Part shown: piece after piece, positions 12,635-26,541 of the stretch
Position numbering within the stretch: position 1 is the stretch's first letter
Layout of the letters: the number at the start of each line of letters is the position of its first letter
From: Viscum album
Taxonomy: Eukaryota; Streptophyta; Magnoliopsida; Santalales; Viscaceae
Direction of reading: 5' to 3'
Length of the DNA: 64,000 bases
Assembly (NCBI GenBank): GCA_963277665.1
Contig: OY728158.1
Coordinates: forward strand, 599,998,818-600,062,817
Notes under the pieces: generated by a model
What the model saw: the letters and a program-made list of their open reading frames with translations, nothing else
What the model was told of the DNA's origin: nothing
Databases searched by the model: none
Position numbers and translations under genes: made by a program

Positions 12635-14044
12635 AATTAATTTCACCCAAGAAATTTGTTTGGGTTATCAAAGGATTAATACCCGAAAGTTCCTTTCATA
12701 GTAACCCACATCATAAAAATGATTACTAAAACTCCCTTTTAAAAAGAGGAATTTGGAAACATAACAGTTACCCATATTAAATCATAATTAGGTTTTCTCA
12801 TAAGATATTATAAGTGGAAATTGAAAACATGGAAATTAAATAGAAATATAACTATCAAGTTTTGATGAAGAGTGATAGAGAATAATATTAGGATAAAGTT
12901 AAAAATCACATAGCCATAAATCTTAGATGATATTAGGGACCATTTGATTCATCAAAAATAATGTAGTGGGATAGAATTTTTTGTTTTAATATCATTTCTC
13001 TATAGCTGGATAATTTTCATGAGAGGAAATACTTAATTTTTTTCATTGCATTTTATAAGAATATGTAATCATTTTATTGTGCCTTGATCTATTTACACTT
13101 CATCTTTTATTTTAGAAAATGAGTGTGAATTTTTCATTCTTGAAGATCATGAGATCTACATAATGATATGTTATCCCCTCTATCTCAATATTAAAAAAAA
13201 TTACACATGTTATCCAACATACATAAATCATCATATGGTGAGATAATACTTTAACCTCTAAAACCTCATCTGAAGTTTAACATAAACTATTCCATAAATT
13301 ATTAACCTTATAACCATTCTTTGAATTTGAAAGTAGAAAACATTTCATATAAGGTCACTAAATTCCTCAAAAAAATATTATCATTTATACACCATATATT
13401 ATAAAGCATCTATTGATTATCAAATACCAAAAATGGGAATACCTTCACCATATATTCTCCTAAAACTTGTTAATTACCGTAAATCCTTTTTGAAAACATG
13501 CATGATTCATTATTCCAATGATTATTTTATATATTACATAAATCAAAAAATATCATAAACTCTATCCATGATTTCAGAAACCACTTTTTCAAAAAAATCC
13601 TTAATCATTTTAAAAGGTAATCAATACCGTCCAATTTATATATTCATATCTAACATATCTTTATCTAAACATAATTATATAAACATTAGGAACATATTAA
13701 GTGTTATATTTCCCTTAATCTTTTTTCCCCATGAATATCCCCATTTAATTAAATCAATTTTCGTATCCATCTTATAAATTAAACTTTTTCTCATACATCC
13801 TTACTGAAAAACCTAAATTGAACAACCGTTATATATTTCTTAATAAATATAACACAATTCTTCAATAAAAATAACAAAAAACATAAATTATTTCACTTAA
13901 TACCTAATCTATTTACATAAATACCTCATTCTATTACTTTATACTTATTTCCTTTCACATTTCACATATAGGATCATCATCATTAGAAATATAACCATTA
14001 CTTGTAACACAAAGCTGATTATTTTAGTGAGTGTTACACTTAGG

Positions 14045-14077
14045 ACATCTATTTTCATAATTACAATTATTTATACA
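14045..14077 (-). pseudogene. Decayed gag CCHC zinc knuckle, element 1
   Basis: Read on the minus strand, a frame gives Cys-Ile-Asn-Asn-Cys-Asn-Tyr, then an Arg-Cys-Pro-Lys stretch. It aligns with the better preserved knuckle of element 2 (30325-30363), including the Cys-Pro and a following His. The spacing is disrupted and the metal-binding His is missing, so it cannot work as a knuckle. It is evidence that the non-autonomous family descends from a gag-bearing retroelement. The match is weak by itself and rests on the comparison with element 2. Confidence 0.45.
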
Positions 14078-14786
14078 TTTAAAACAATCATCAATTGATA
14101 GTACCTTAGGAAGGCCAATATTCTTGTCTATTACATTAATTGAAATTTTTATTTTCCTTTTATACTTACTGTATTTGTGTATTTAAATTTTATAGTTGAA
14201 ACATGTTATTGTTCCTCTAAGACAACCAATTTGGTGTTTCTTCCAACACTATTAACAAAAATTAAACTGAATATTATTTTATTTGGGGTATCTATTACAG
14301 TAACTCACTGAAAACTCTTTACATCCCTTCTGATTTGAGTCTGATATTTGGTCAAGGTATACATTGTTAATTATGTTTTGTGAAAAATTATTAGTCATGA
14401 TCACAACATACTTTAATCGAGTTATCTCCCCATTATACTACTCATCAAAATTTTTTCTATCGCATTCAATGTTAACTCAGTTCCTTCTGGTTCCCACTAT
14501 TGACTAAAACCAAAAAGCATAGCATGAGAAACTCTTATCATAGTGTAAAACCAAATAACTAAGAAAATCACTAATAAGATGTATAAATTGGGAAACCTAA
14601 TTTAATATATGACACATTAGTTGTATTATTAGGTTATTCATGATTATTAAGAAAACTCTACAGTTGTAACCTATACATAGACTTATCCTTAGTGACAACA
14701 CAAGAAATATCTTTATAAATATCACTAGGGATCTCAATAATGTTTTCACATCCGAGTTTCCAATGGTTGAATAACCCTTTTATATA

Positions 14787-14805
14787 AGGCCAACTATAAA
14801 AACAT
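14787..14805 (-). promoter_or_regulatory. Degenerate primer binding site, element 1
   Basis: Just outside the 5' LTR, the plus strand CTATAAAAACA resembles the 3' end of plant initiator tRNA-Met (CTCTGATACCA). Comparing it with the matching place in element 2 (29728-29739) gives a composite close to TGGTATCA-AG. Each site alone would be unconvincing. Confidence 0.35.
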
Positions 14806-15302
14806 AGTATTTTTGTACATGGATATTACATATTTTTTAGAGAATATTCATTACATTACATAAACACATTCCCAAAGACTGTAATAGTTTAGTGACTTTG
14901 GAAACATGGAATACATTCTTATAATTTGATTTAAGACCTTAAAAATAAACCATAAATATATTCCCACTTCTAATCCTAAATAATACATTTAATTATAACA
15001 TGAGGAAGGAAAAAAAAGGTGAGATCAGATCCTCAGCAAGGGTAAATTTGGAAGACACATAAGCATAACATGAGTATAAGGGTATGTAAAAATGAGAATA
15101 ACATTTGAAGATCATACCATATATATCAAAGATAATATACATGAGTCGTGTAACAAATATTGGTTGTTTACAAGACATGAATCTTGAGAAAATAAAATCA
15201 CATAATCCATGAGAGTATAACAATGGCATAAGACAAGGAATTTGTTGCATATACATATTCTTGGAATATGTTATGTAAATAATACCTACCAAGACATTAA
15301 TA

Positions 15303-15477
15303 GTATGTTATGTTTTGGATAACCTCCCATGTACCTATCTAGGCTTGGTATGACCTCCAGTTTACCTTCTAGTATCAAAATTATGATGAACTCTCATGTA
15401 CCCTCTCGTTAATGGCTTAAAATGACCTCATATACATCCCCTTGTTGTGGGCATATGATGACCTCCCATGTACCATT
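15303..15477 (-). repeat. U5 minisatellite of element 1, 5' LTR copy (~5 units)
   Basis: This is the partner of 8451-8630 with the same unit words: GACCTCC, CATGTACC and CCTTGTTGTGGGC. Both copies have about five units, so the array existed before insertion or has changed little since. Confidence 0.7.
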
Positions 15478-16730
15478 TGAGATCCCAAAACATTTATCAT
15501 TATCTAATGAATTGTATGGAGATATATTTCCCACCCATAATATAATGAAAACCATACATATGTGTTCCAAGAAAACATAAATCATTCATCGTATCAGAAA
15601 TAATGAAATGGGATAGTTTTCATAAACATTTCATCATACCATTGCCCATCGAAAAGTAATGTAATTATTAAAAATAAATTCCTAAAAACATAATCAGATC
15701 AATTAAAAACTATAATTGACATCCATGGATAATAAACCTAGTAAATCATGAGTGACATCCACTAATGTCATCTTATATGGAAAATAATTTTGTTTGATCT
15801 TGTTTGAATATTTCTTGAGGGAATTATCAATTCCAATTTGAAAAAATATTTTTAAATCATAAAAAATTTATACAAACTATCTAATTTTAAATTAAATTTA
15901 AAACATATAATGTAATATAATAATTACCATTTTAAATATCATTGAAATACTTTTCTTTTAAAATTCAAAAAAAGACATTTGAAACACTTTATAAAAATCT
16001 TTAGAAAACATTGTTTTGAAGGAACAAGAATTTCCAACCAAAGAGATAATATAATTAAATAAAACATATAAACTCATTAAAAGAATTATATTAATTATAA
16101 AACATTTTAATGTTTAGTATGTATTACTCATAAAAGAATATAGATTCATAACATAACATGTGTCTCAATGAAAGAAAATTGTGAGAAAATTGCCATACTG
16201 ATTTGGAAACTTTTGAACCATTAACCATATAAAAGAAAGATCCTAAAATAGATATCTAAATACCCATAAATTTAAGTATTTTGGTCATATAATTAATTTA
16301 TAATAAGTATATACACTACAAAAAATAAACGAGTGATGAATATGGCATGTATTCCATGAATGTAAAAAGTGATATGAAATTCCATTACCTTAAGTCTTGA
16401 CTTCCTTTGTATACATTCCAAACTCGTTTATATGAAATATAAGTTTATTATAAATCTAACACCAAAAAATATTAATATAAATAATACCATATATTATATA
16501 CTTAATACTTTATATTACTAAATTACGAATATTTCCATGATAAAGTTATGTTTTAGGTAATAAGATCTTTGTTTTTCATAGAAGTTTTGACTTGTTATTC
16601 TTGGTTCTCATAATTATATCATTATTAAATCATATCCATAATTATAAAAATTACATAAATGTTATACATATTCATAAAATATATATTTATGGAAGTTCCG
16701 AAAATTTAAATATAGAAAATAAAATACATT

Positions 16731-17147
16731 GTTTATGGATATGGCAGGACATATGCACACATGAATGTTGTTTTTATTTTGTTATAGGATTTGAAGAAAG
16801 AAAAATGTATGATATATTATCATTAAAAATCATTATGATTTTATATATATCATATATATTCATTAAACTTATCCTTATTACCATCCACGTGAAATATATA
16901 TGGAAAATGAATCACATTTCATAATAGAGATGGTAAGCCATATATACGCACAAACGACGTTATTATTTCCCAAAAAACTAGGTGGTAAAAATGTAGATAT
17001 ATTATTTTCATTACATAATTATTAAAATGTCATAAATAAAATATATAAAAATAAAACCCATCATCATTACCAATTATAAAATATGGTTATGGAAAGTGAA
17101 TTTTATCTCTTTGTGGATATAGTAAGTCGTACGTACGCATGAGAAAT
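16731..17147 (-). repeat. Triplet of ~190-bp LTR subrepeats (element 1, 5' LTR)
   Basis: Cores lie at 16731-16765, 16922-16959 and 17111-17147, with the same order and spacing as in the partner LTR. The last core contains the perfect palindrome CGTACGTACG (17128-17137). Confidence 0.7.
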
Positions 17148-18171
17148 ACTTCCACTTCTTATTCGATGGGAAAAGGGATGTATAATGTTATTTTCATAAT
17201 CAAAATAAAATTTATACATATATAAGTCTATAAATATATTATTTTATGGTATTTATCCAAGATTTATAGGAGGTATAGATGAAAAAAGGTAGTGATCGGT
17301 AAGAGTGATTACCTCTTCATTGAAATGAGTCCTTTAGATATACAATATAGGACTCTAGAGTTAGTCTTCTAGGAAGACTGTAACCTCTAGAATGTGGATA
17401 GGTAAACAAAGAAGGTAAATTTTCAATGGTTTTTTATATATATAAGACTGAATGTTGTTAAATTATAAGAGTAAGGAGGTGTCCTTTAATGATGAAGGTA
17501 AGGGGCACTTTTGAAATTTCTCAAAAGATTAATTTTCAATAAATTACATTTCCATAAAAATACCTCCAAAAGGAAAGGTATTTGAAGATAATTTAGAATT
17601 TTGTGGTAATACCTTCAAAAAATATATTTTACACAAGTTTAGTTTTAATTTTATACCTTTTCATTTTGATTTAGCCTTAGTTAATTTATTTTAATTTTAA
17701 CTATGATAAAAAAAAATTTGATATTAAAAGGTTGATTGTTTAACTTATAAGTTGTAAATTAAACCATAAATGGTAAATTTATGATATTATATAACATAAT
17801 TTATCTTCTTTTTTTATAATTTAGTATTTTTATGTTTTTTAAATAATTTAATAAAATAATATTTTCATAAAACAAAAGTTGTGTCAATTTTAACACTATT
17901 CATAAATTTTACTATAGGAAACTAAATGTAGAAATATAAATTCAAACCAATTAATTAAATATAATCCTAAAATGTAATATTCACCTATAAAATTATTTTA
18001 TCACCTTAAATAATTATAATGATATTTATTCTAATATTTTTAATACCATATAATTGATTTTCCCATTACATGAATAATTACTGCATCATCATTTTGTAAT
18101 TATTTATGATAATTATTTCTTTCATAAAATTTAAAAATAAACTCACATTATGCAGATAAAACTTATAGATT

Positions 18172-18213
<42 letters not shown>

Positions 18214-19519
18214 GTTATCTTATATTTAACCCCATATTTAAAATATTATAGTTATTAAAAGTAAGAGTGTGGAATTTTGTCACTCTCTTTTGATTTTAAA
18301 TATACGCAAGTTGTTTTCATGGAAAAGTGTATATTAAATATTTAAATTTATATAATTATTTGTTAAGGGTCTAATTAAATTATTTAAATAACATTTTTGG
18401 AAAGTTTTATAGTATATTTGTAATATTTATAAGATTTTTTTACACTCAATTACTCGATTTACCCTTAACCATGGTAAGAATAGTTATTAACTTTACTATT
18501 CATATTTTTAAAAAATAAGAGGGGCCTATTTAATAAATTTGGAACTTATGAATCCAAACATTGAATTCATTTTTTCAAATTAAATTTACATAATTTTCAA
18601 TAATTAATCAAAACTGAATCCAGTAGATGGGACCAAACATCGAGTTATTAAAGTAAAAATGTTTAAAGGTTTAGAATATTTTTATATCCCGATTCAGTAT
18701 GAAACTAATTATATTGACCTAAATTGGTTTATCTGATAAAAAATTTATATTTTTATAATTTAAAACCAATTAAAAATATTATTTAACACAATAAAATATT
18801 TAGATAAAAAAGATGCCTTCAATTAAAATGCAATATTTTTTTAATTTTCATCAAAACATGAAACCTAACAGAAAAATACAAAAAAAATCAGACATAGTAA
18901 ATTATTATATTACATTTTTAAAATAAGAAGTTTATTTTTTTAAAATAAAATTTATAAAAATTCCAAAACAAGATTTTAGCAAGTGCACCATCAAAAGAAG
19001 GTAAAACGTTTTTTAGAAAAATACTTCTTTTAAGTGTAAATCAGATTTGTTCTAATATAATGTATAGAAAACACATAATATGGATGTTACATATTATATT
19101 TAATATTATATACATATTAATATATATAATTAATTTAATAGAAATTGTTTTATTTTTTTATTTATTTGTACAAACACACATATGAACATTTATATAGTTT
19201 CTCATAAAACGATTTACATTTAATTTAAAAAGTGCTATACAATTTTAAACCATACTTTTATAATTAAGAAAATATTATTCAAATGATATATTCAAAAAGC
19301 AATGTTACAATTTTATTTTTTAATTATTACAATTTTTTCTATTTAAAATATTTACAATAATAAAATTTATATTTCATATGAACTCAGTGTTGCATATAAC
19401 GCAAGCTAAGCTGGTGTTGTATGTAGTGTAATATTAACATGGTGTAGAGTGAAATTCAAGATATTAATGAAATTAAATTATTTAAAAATATATTTTATAA
19501 AAAATATTAGGGTGTTACA

Positions 19520-19720
19520 ATATTATTTTCAGAAAATATTAATACATAACAAATTCTTTAATATGTAGGATAATTTTCAATATGTAATTTAATTTATTAC
19601 CTTGGGTAACATGACTTTCCATACAAAATGTTATCCCTTAAAATAAATTTCATACATAGTATATTTTCTCCCATGTATAAGATATTTTACCATATTTATG
19701 ATATTGTTTTCCTCCTCCAT
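19520..19720. repeat. A+T-rich array, continuation beyond element 1
   Basis: Units such as TACATAACA, ATATGTAATTTAATT and CATACATAGTATATTTT continue the array that breaks off at 7947, as expected if element 1 inserted into it. The array loses definition near 19720. Confidence 0.6.
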
Positions 19721-22700
19721 GTGATACTATGGTTAATGACTTGGGAAAAAATTAAAAAATAGTTAAAATCAAAAATAAAAAAAACTAAAAAACTATACCA
19801 TTTAGATGTAGCACATACAGAATCACTAAATATACATATACATTAAAAATAGTAGGAAGAATAATCCTGATAATGAAATACTTTATAATACTCAATCCCA
19901 AAACAATTCCATTACTTTCACACCCTTATCGAGCCTAAATTCTCTTTTCTATATATTCAACAATTAGACCAAACCTTATCCCAGCATTCACATAAGAACT
20001 TGAGGAGTTCCTAAGACCAATAACAATATCAAAAAACATTACCAGATGGTGTTTCAACTCTCAAAATATCAATCATAGTCCAAATTCTCAAAACACCACA
20101 ATCTACAAGACTAAAAATTCAAAATTAAAAAAATTAATTTTCTTTTACTAATACATAATGAGATGATTTTCTACCTCATAAAATCCTACATATAGTTTAA
20201 ATTGTTAAAAATTATTCATATCTACTCAATAATGAAGGTGGATTATTGTTTTATCTTCAGATCAAGTCAAGGAACCATTTATAAAATATGAATAATGTTT
20301 TAACATCATATGTATGGATTTATGAAAATATGAAAAATCAATCATATCATGGAAAATAAATTATTCTTAATATATTATTTATAGAATTATTTTAGTATAA
20401 TTGATATCATATATTTACTATAATCACTATAAAATTTTCAATCATATCAAATACAAACACTTAACTTATGATGATTGTGTTGGTTATATTAAGGAATTGG
20501 ATGAAATATGTTGTCAAGTTTATCTTCAAGCTCTCCTAGATGATGATGCAGAAAAAAATTCTTTATGGATTCAATTCCACATTAAATTTCAATTTCTAAT
20601 GTTTATCGTAGTGGGATGACCAATAGTTATATCTTTATGTGTTAAAAGGCAATTACTTTACCAATCACTTATATATATATATATATTTATTTATGATTTA
20701 AAGAATATAGAAGAAGGTATTTTGGGGTGTGATATGAAATTATACAATAAAATGAAAAATATAAAAGGTTATTGAATAAATAAAATGATCCTAAAGAATC
20801 TAATTTTTTCTTAACTATTATTTTAAGATTGTCTATGTTCAATTCAAAAACCAATTAAATACAATTCATTGGGAAAAACCCCATACCTATGTTTTGGGTA
20901 CTCAATGGAATTAAAATATAATTTAAACTTCTATGATCCAAAATCCAAGATGGAAAAAAATAACAATCACCTCTCAAATGAGTAGGTATTTTTATTCCAT
21001 ATTTGGCTCCATTGCATGTAGTTTATTCTACTAACCAACCAAAATACATCATATGATAAATGAAATAATAAATCATAGGGAGTGAATATTTTCTAAAATA
21101 AGAAATATACCAAGATTATATGAGAATTAGGATATAATCACTATCCCAATCCCATACTCTCTCACAACCTATCATGAATTTGAACCAAGTCCTTGGGAAT
21201 TTAATAGAGAAACTAGATAGAACCATGAATTTTCCATGGACAAAATCCATTGGTTAGTACTCATATATTGGGGAGTTATATATGATCACTATAGGGTAAA
21301 AATTGAAATAGATAGACGGAAAATATAATTATATGTGAAAATATATTAATTTAAAATACAGTATATATACTAAGCTAATAGAATCATGTTCATAAGTCAA
21401 GTTGATAACCCTTTACAGTAGATATGATGGATTATTTATATGGACAATAAAGGAGACAAAAAAAATATTTAAACTATTAATGGATTATTTCCATAGAATT
21501 TCCTGAGGAGAGATTCCTCTGAATAATATAAATCTCACTCCTTCTGTATCTTAAATGTTCTCTCAATATCACTAGTCTACCAATTTCATTGGATAAGTGA
21601 AGCATAGTGAACTTATTGGGGGTTATAATATTTTTACAAGTAAATACAATATAAAACATTATATTATTATAATTAAACATGAATGTATCCAGGTATCAAA
21701 TATGTTCAATGTATACAGTGGAATTCTGGTGGATTGAATTAGAAAACATGTGTTTGGAGATCATTTTTCAGGGAAAATTTTAGGGCGTTTGAGCTCAGAT
21801 TTATGTCACATGGGGTCACTATACTATTTGAAAGGTTGGGATATTGGTGGGTGGTGAACACATGGTTAATTTATCGCCTATAAATCATAATAATGGTAAT
21901 GATTGTTTTCTTAAATTATATTTCATTGGGTCAAGTTATCACACTTTGTTGTTGCCCAAGAAACCATTGGGGTGATCCGATCTTCATCATTGAGGTGAGA
22001 ATAGGGATGAATAATACTCTTGGTGTTCCATAGGAGGTGTCGTGTGGACCACTCACCTTTTGTTTTGCTACTATATAGGCTTCGGGTTATGGCTAATAAT
22101 CTCATACAATCCACTTTTAATCACACATGAGTGGTTTTCATGGGAGTTAATCTAATAATATTTCATTCACGATAGTTTATATTGACATGAGTGACTTCTA
22201 TTCTAACATGGGTTCCCTTGTTATTCTTATATCATCCACAAGTTACTTTTGCAGGAGCATTAATTGACTTAGTTTAATATTACGTTATGGTTTTTATTTT
22301 ATCTTAATATGATGTAGCACCTCTCCCTCCTTGTTATTCTAACACAACTCCCCCATACCAATTTATTCTTATGTGGGTAGACCATATTTAAATTAATCTC
22401 ATGAAAATTAAGAATCTACATTTTATTGTAATCTAACTTGAACCCTTACATATTATTTACATAAAACCTATGAAAAATATTAAAAACTAAAATTTTAAAT
22501 ATATCCATTTGTAATTAATCCAATAAGAGTATTTTTATGATTATGATTCTTATTTAGGTTATTTTCATATTAAGATAATTATTTAACTTATAAATTTATA
22601 ATATATTTATTTACAATAATCTATAAATATATTAATATTAATTATTATAGTAGTTCTAAGGAAGTGGTTTCAAAGGAAATAAAATTGTAGTTATAGAGGC

Positions 22701-25028
22701 TCAAAAACCAAACCTCCCAAACACACTGTCGTAGGTACAATAGGGCTGGAAAAACTAAACTATTACCTATGTGGATATTTGAAATATATAATTATACTAA
22801 AATATATAATTGAAATATGCATTAATCAGAACCCAAGATAAATAAATTTTTAAAATAGCATGAGAACCTCTAACATGTTTACTTAAATATCCTCAAAAAG
22901 CATTAGAAAATAATCAAGAAGGTTTCTCCCAACGTAAACATAATATGTTTGGGTGAATTTATTTTTTTATATTTTACTCCATTTATCAATCTATATAGTC
23001 ACTGTATAAGGTATTTTTGATTGTATTTTTCTCAAATCATGCTCCAGATCCAGTATTTCGGTATTCCAAATGGTCAATAAATTGTAACTTCGCTATCCCT
23101 AGAGAATAGAGAAGATATAAATGATTCAAAAGAGTGATAAAAAGTCAGATACATAGATTTTAAAAATGAAGATCAAGTATTAATCCTATGATAGTCCTAA
23201 CCCTCTTGTCAGGGGGTGTTTTTTTATGAATATTTATCAAGAAGAATCATCCTAAAATATCATGTATACATTACATTCTAGTGTTTGGTCTTGAATGGAA
23301 AAAATATATTAAACATCCTTTATGGTAAAAAATATGAAACCCTAACCTAAATGATAGGGGAAATCTCCCCCCCCCCCAATTTGATATCATGAATCAAACT
23401 AAAATATAATCGATATGATGCTATACATCATCAAATAAAATCAATCATTTCATGGATGGGGTTTTCTATATTGGAAATATATTTATGGTATTCTTCATTG
23501 GTGGTTCATGAATTGACACATATATTAGTCTTACACTCAGTTGAAGTCTAAACAATATTCCATCAGAATCACTTTTAATGAACAACCTCCCACTTCATAT
23601 TAATAAGAACACTAAATGGTGAAATCAAATCATTATAGAGAATAAAAATCTATGAGAAACATAAAAAAGAAATATATGGTGATTTTGATTTATACATTGA
23701 ATGTTATTATAAAACTGATGAGGTCATATATTCAACTTATGTAAATAAGGATTTGGATTTGACAAGGGGATTCAAATTGAGGAATGTTTTCAGTTTAGAC
23801 ACCTAAAATATTATTGAGTGTGATTCTAATTAGAAGGAACATGAAAAAGATGAAGTATCTTTCATGAATTTCATTCATATGGTGGTGAGGGAAGGAGAAT
23901 AAACTCATCTCTTCAGGAAATCAAATTATTTGAGTACCCCACTAAATATCCCAAATCTTACTACCTGGTGGGATAGTTTTATGGGTATGTTAAATGATTT
24001 GTCTATATCAATAACCCACTCAATTCTAAATGAAATTGAGATCCTCTTTTTCAAAGAATTTTGTTACCAGTATAAGGGCAGAATAAAGAAACAAAAAAAA
24101 TTGGATTTATTAGGAGAAACATAACACCTACGTTTTATTTTGAATAAAGAAGTATTCATGTCTCTTCGAGTGAACCCTCTTCAATTAAAATAATGGGATC
24201 AAATAGAAAAGTTATAATCGATCCACTTGGTATCACAATATCATATTTTTTTAAATTATATATTTGATAAATTTCCAAGAATTTTCTACAATGTGGAAAT
24301 GTTAGCCTCCAATTAAGCCAGTAAATTAACCATATATTTAGTTGATCCAATAATATCAAACTCAAAAAACTTCCAAGATAAAAATACAAATTAGATAGTG
24401 GTATCACTAGAATTAATATTTTATCCTCTTTTGGATCAAATGGAAGCAATCAAAGGCCAACGTCCACTAATATAGCCAGTGAGAAAACCATATTTCAAAT
24501 GGGTGGATTTAACTTCTCTTGCATAGAGTTTTGGGATAGCTAAATTTTGTACATTTAATGGTGTGAGAGATGAGTAATAACATCTTATTCACCTTTTATC
24601 CTAATGCAACCCAATACTAGGGACACTAAAGAAATAAGATGTGTTGAAGCTTAAGAATTTTTGTTAAACATTAGAAGGCCCTATGTTATTCTAGAATTTT
24701 AATCTAGTATCTAGATCCATCTTCATTTAAAAGGGTCTGTGATGACATTTCCTCTAGAAATTTAGATTAATGTTAAGGAAAACCATCATTTATGAACACC
24801 TTAATTGGAAAAAACGTGAAAAATGATGGAAATATGAAATAAATCATATACCATAGTGTAATGATTTAAACCACATCAAGGCCTATGTTGGGATGAAATA
24901 TATTTAAGTAAATTCCATGAAACAATAATTTTGTGTATGGAAACTTTACATGATATGAAATATTTCATGAATCCTCCAACTTATCCTAGTTCATTATATC
25001 ATTATTTATTTTATTATCATAATATGTT
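19721..25028. other. Unassigned noncoding DNA between the two LARD-like elements
   Basis: About 5.3 kb with no paired repeat or recognised protein. Open frames at 20401-20619, 21477-21680, 21923-22114, 23930-24124 and 24156-24449 were read. None shows a known motif, long length or supporting context. The minus-strand stretch around 22080-21920 (GCCTATATAGTAGCAAAAC followed by a C-rich leader) resembles the promoter and leader of an LTR, but no partner LTR was found. An (AT)n run lies at 20671-20688. The DNA may be very old retroelement remnants. Confidence 0.4.
23367..23377. repeat. Poly-C tract (11 C)
   Basis: A pure run of eleven C in A+T-rich DNA, unusual for this window. It could also be a site of sequencing or assembly error. 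Confidence 0.9.
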
Positions 25029-26403
25029 CGTAAAAACCTGAGATTTTGTGGAAAAAATGGAAATAATGTTATATTTTAACTTTTTTCAATATTAAATATA
25101 GTTTTTGTTAAATGAAACCACTTTGTTTGGCTTTAATTATACACAAAATCAAGTTAATATTACACTAAAAAAACATAGGTTAGTTTTTTTTATAACAAAG
25201 ACTATGTTTTTGTTTTTGTTACACACAATTTAGAGTCCATTCGATAACTTGTGTTACATAAGAGATAATATTTTACCAAACTAAAATATACTATTAATAT
25301 TATTATTAAAATTATAATTTTAACATAGCCATTAGAATGGAATATATGAATGTGGTTTACTATATTATGAAACTATGGTTTACAAATGTATATAAAATTA
25401 ATCATTTGGTTATAAAATACTTAAAAATTAAAGTGAAAACTATTTGAGAAAAAGAAATTCATTTTAAAAGAAAACCATTTTTCTACAGAAAACACGATTT
25501 TATCTCAATAAAATTAAAACACTCTTGATGATTATTTTAAAAAAAAACTATATATTATATATGAAATTAATATTATTATACTCATAAAATAGATTTTATA
25601 GGTATAATATAATAATACATCAAATTTTATGAATAAATAGAAGTATTTTTTTGAAATGTAATTTTACAAAATTTTAATAGAAAACCAATTTTAAATATGA
25701 TTTTAAAACTTTTATATTTTTTATTTGAAAAAATAAAATACCTTTTTTAATATTAATAACAAATTTTAATTTGGGTAATTTTTTTTATTTTTCTGAGAAG
25801 TTTTATTTTTTTATGAATAGTGAAAAACAGAGAATTTTAAATCAAAACAGTTTTTTCATATAATTGATTTATATACATAAGTTATATTTTAGTTTGATAT
25901 TAAAGATAAGATTTATTTATTTAATATAAATTACTACAATTTAGTTCATTTGAATCATTTTTAAATTGTAATTGGATATAAAACATTTCAAACTTTTTAA
26001 CATTTCTACTTAAAAGCTTTCTCTCTGGACACATGTGCGTGATTAATTTTAAAATAATTTCTTTCATTTATATGATTTTTATTTGAAAAGTGGACTCCAT
26101 ATTTTTATACATATTAATTTATAATTTATAATAAGTTCAACATTGTTTTTATCTAAAAATCTGGTTAAATCAATTAAAATTAATTACCGTGATTAAGAGA
26201 AAAAATATCTTAACGAAGGACTAAACCATACACTTAAGGCCCCAAATGACCTATAACCTTGTCAAAAATCTATTTTATGTAAATAATTATACTCTATAAT
26301 AAATTTTATATAATTATTACTATTATTAGATCCATATGACATGGAAAAGTTGGGGATAGAATTCCCTTTTCAAAAAAATTCAAGTATACCTCTCCCCCTC
26401 TAT

Positions 26404-26410
26404 TATAAAA
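26404..26410 (+). promoter_or_regulatory. Putative LTR TATA box, element 2 (5' LTR)
   Basis: TATAAAA after a CTCTCCCCCTC pyrimidine block, with the same arrangement in the other LTR (33259-33265). The 5' LTR copy would drive element transcription. The first subrepeat starts about 350 bp downstream. Confidence 0.55.
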
Positions 26411-26541
26411 AGGAACTCAACAATCATAATTATTAACAACTATAAAGAATATGGATTGATAAAAATATTTAAAAATAATCTCTAAAACTCCCTAACTTAA
26501 TATTATAATCCTCACATGTGGAATAAATCCAACCAATTAAT

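Larger units (their letters stand above)
12620..14813 (-). other. Internal region of LARD-like element 1
   Basis: About 2.19 kb between the LTRs, close to the 2.17 kb of element 2. The only protein trace I can support is the zinc-knuckle remnant near 14045-14077. There are no reverse transcriptase, integrase or protease motifs. The hydrophobic plus-strand frame at 13568-13777 is antisense to the element and is considered a chance frame. Confidence 0.7.
7948..19519 (-). mobile_element. LARD-like LTR retrotransposon 1 (large LTRs, short internal region)
   Basis: A complete but heavily decayed LTR element of about 11.6 kb. Its LTRs (7948-12619 and 14814-19519) align with a spacing of about 6.87 kb. 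On the minus strand each begins TGTAA followed by a pyrimidine-rich block and ends TGTACA. The internal region is only about 2.2 kb, too short for a pol gene, and holds a decayed gag zinc knuckle. A polypurine tract next to the 3' LTR and a degenerate tRNA-Met-like primer site next to the 5' LTR set the orientation. The flanking 5-mers ATTTT (7943-7947) and ATATT (19520-19524) look like a target duplication with one change. The element sits inside the A+T-rich array of repeat copy B. This architecture (LTRs over 4 kb, no pol) matches the non-autonomous LARD class, probably mobilised by a gypsy relative (inference). Confidence 0.85.
14814..19519 (-). repeat. 5' LTR of LARD-like element 1
   Basis: This 4706-bp LTR is the partner of 7948-12619. 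Matching landmarks are the minisatellite at 15303-15477, subrepeats at 16731-17147, and an (AT)n run at 18177-18208 in place of the (AT)n(GT)n run in the other LTR. The plus-strand end TAGGGTGTTACA is the reverse complement of a typical Ty3/gypsy-type LTR start. Confidence 0.85.

Noticed and set aside
13568..13777. Hydrophobic 69-codon frame as a membrane protein
   Set aside because: It lies antisense in the internal region of element 1. Hydrophobic Ile/Phe/Leu content is what A+T-rich random frames give.
20401..20619. 72-codon frame as a host gene
   Set aside because: No motif, no neighbouring exon or splice evidence, and the length is expected by chance in A+T-rich DNA of this size.
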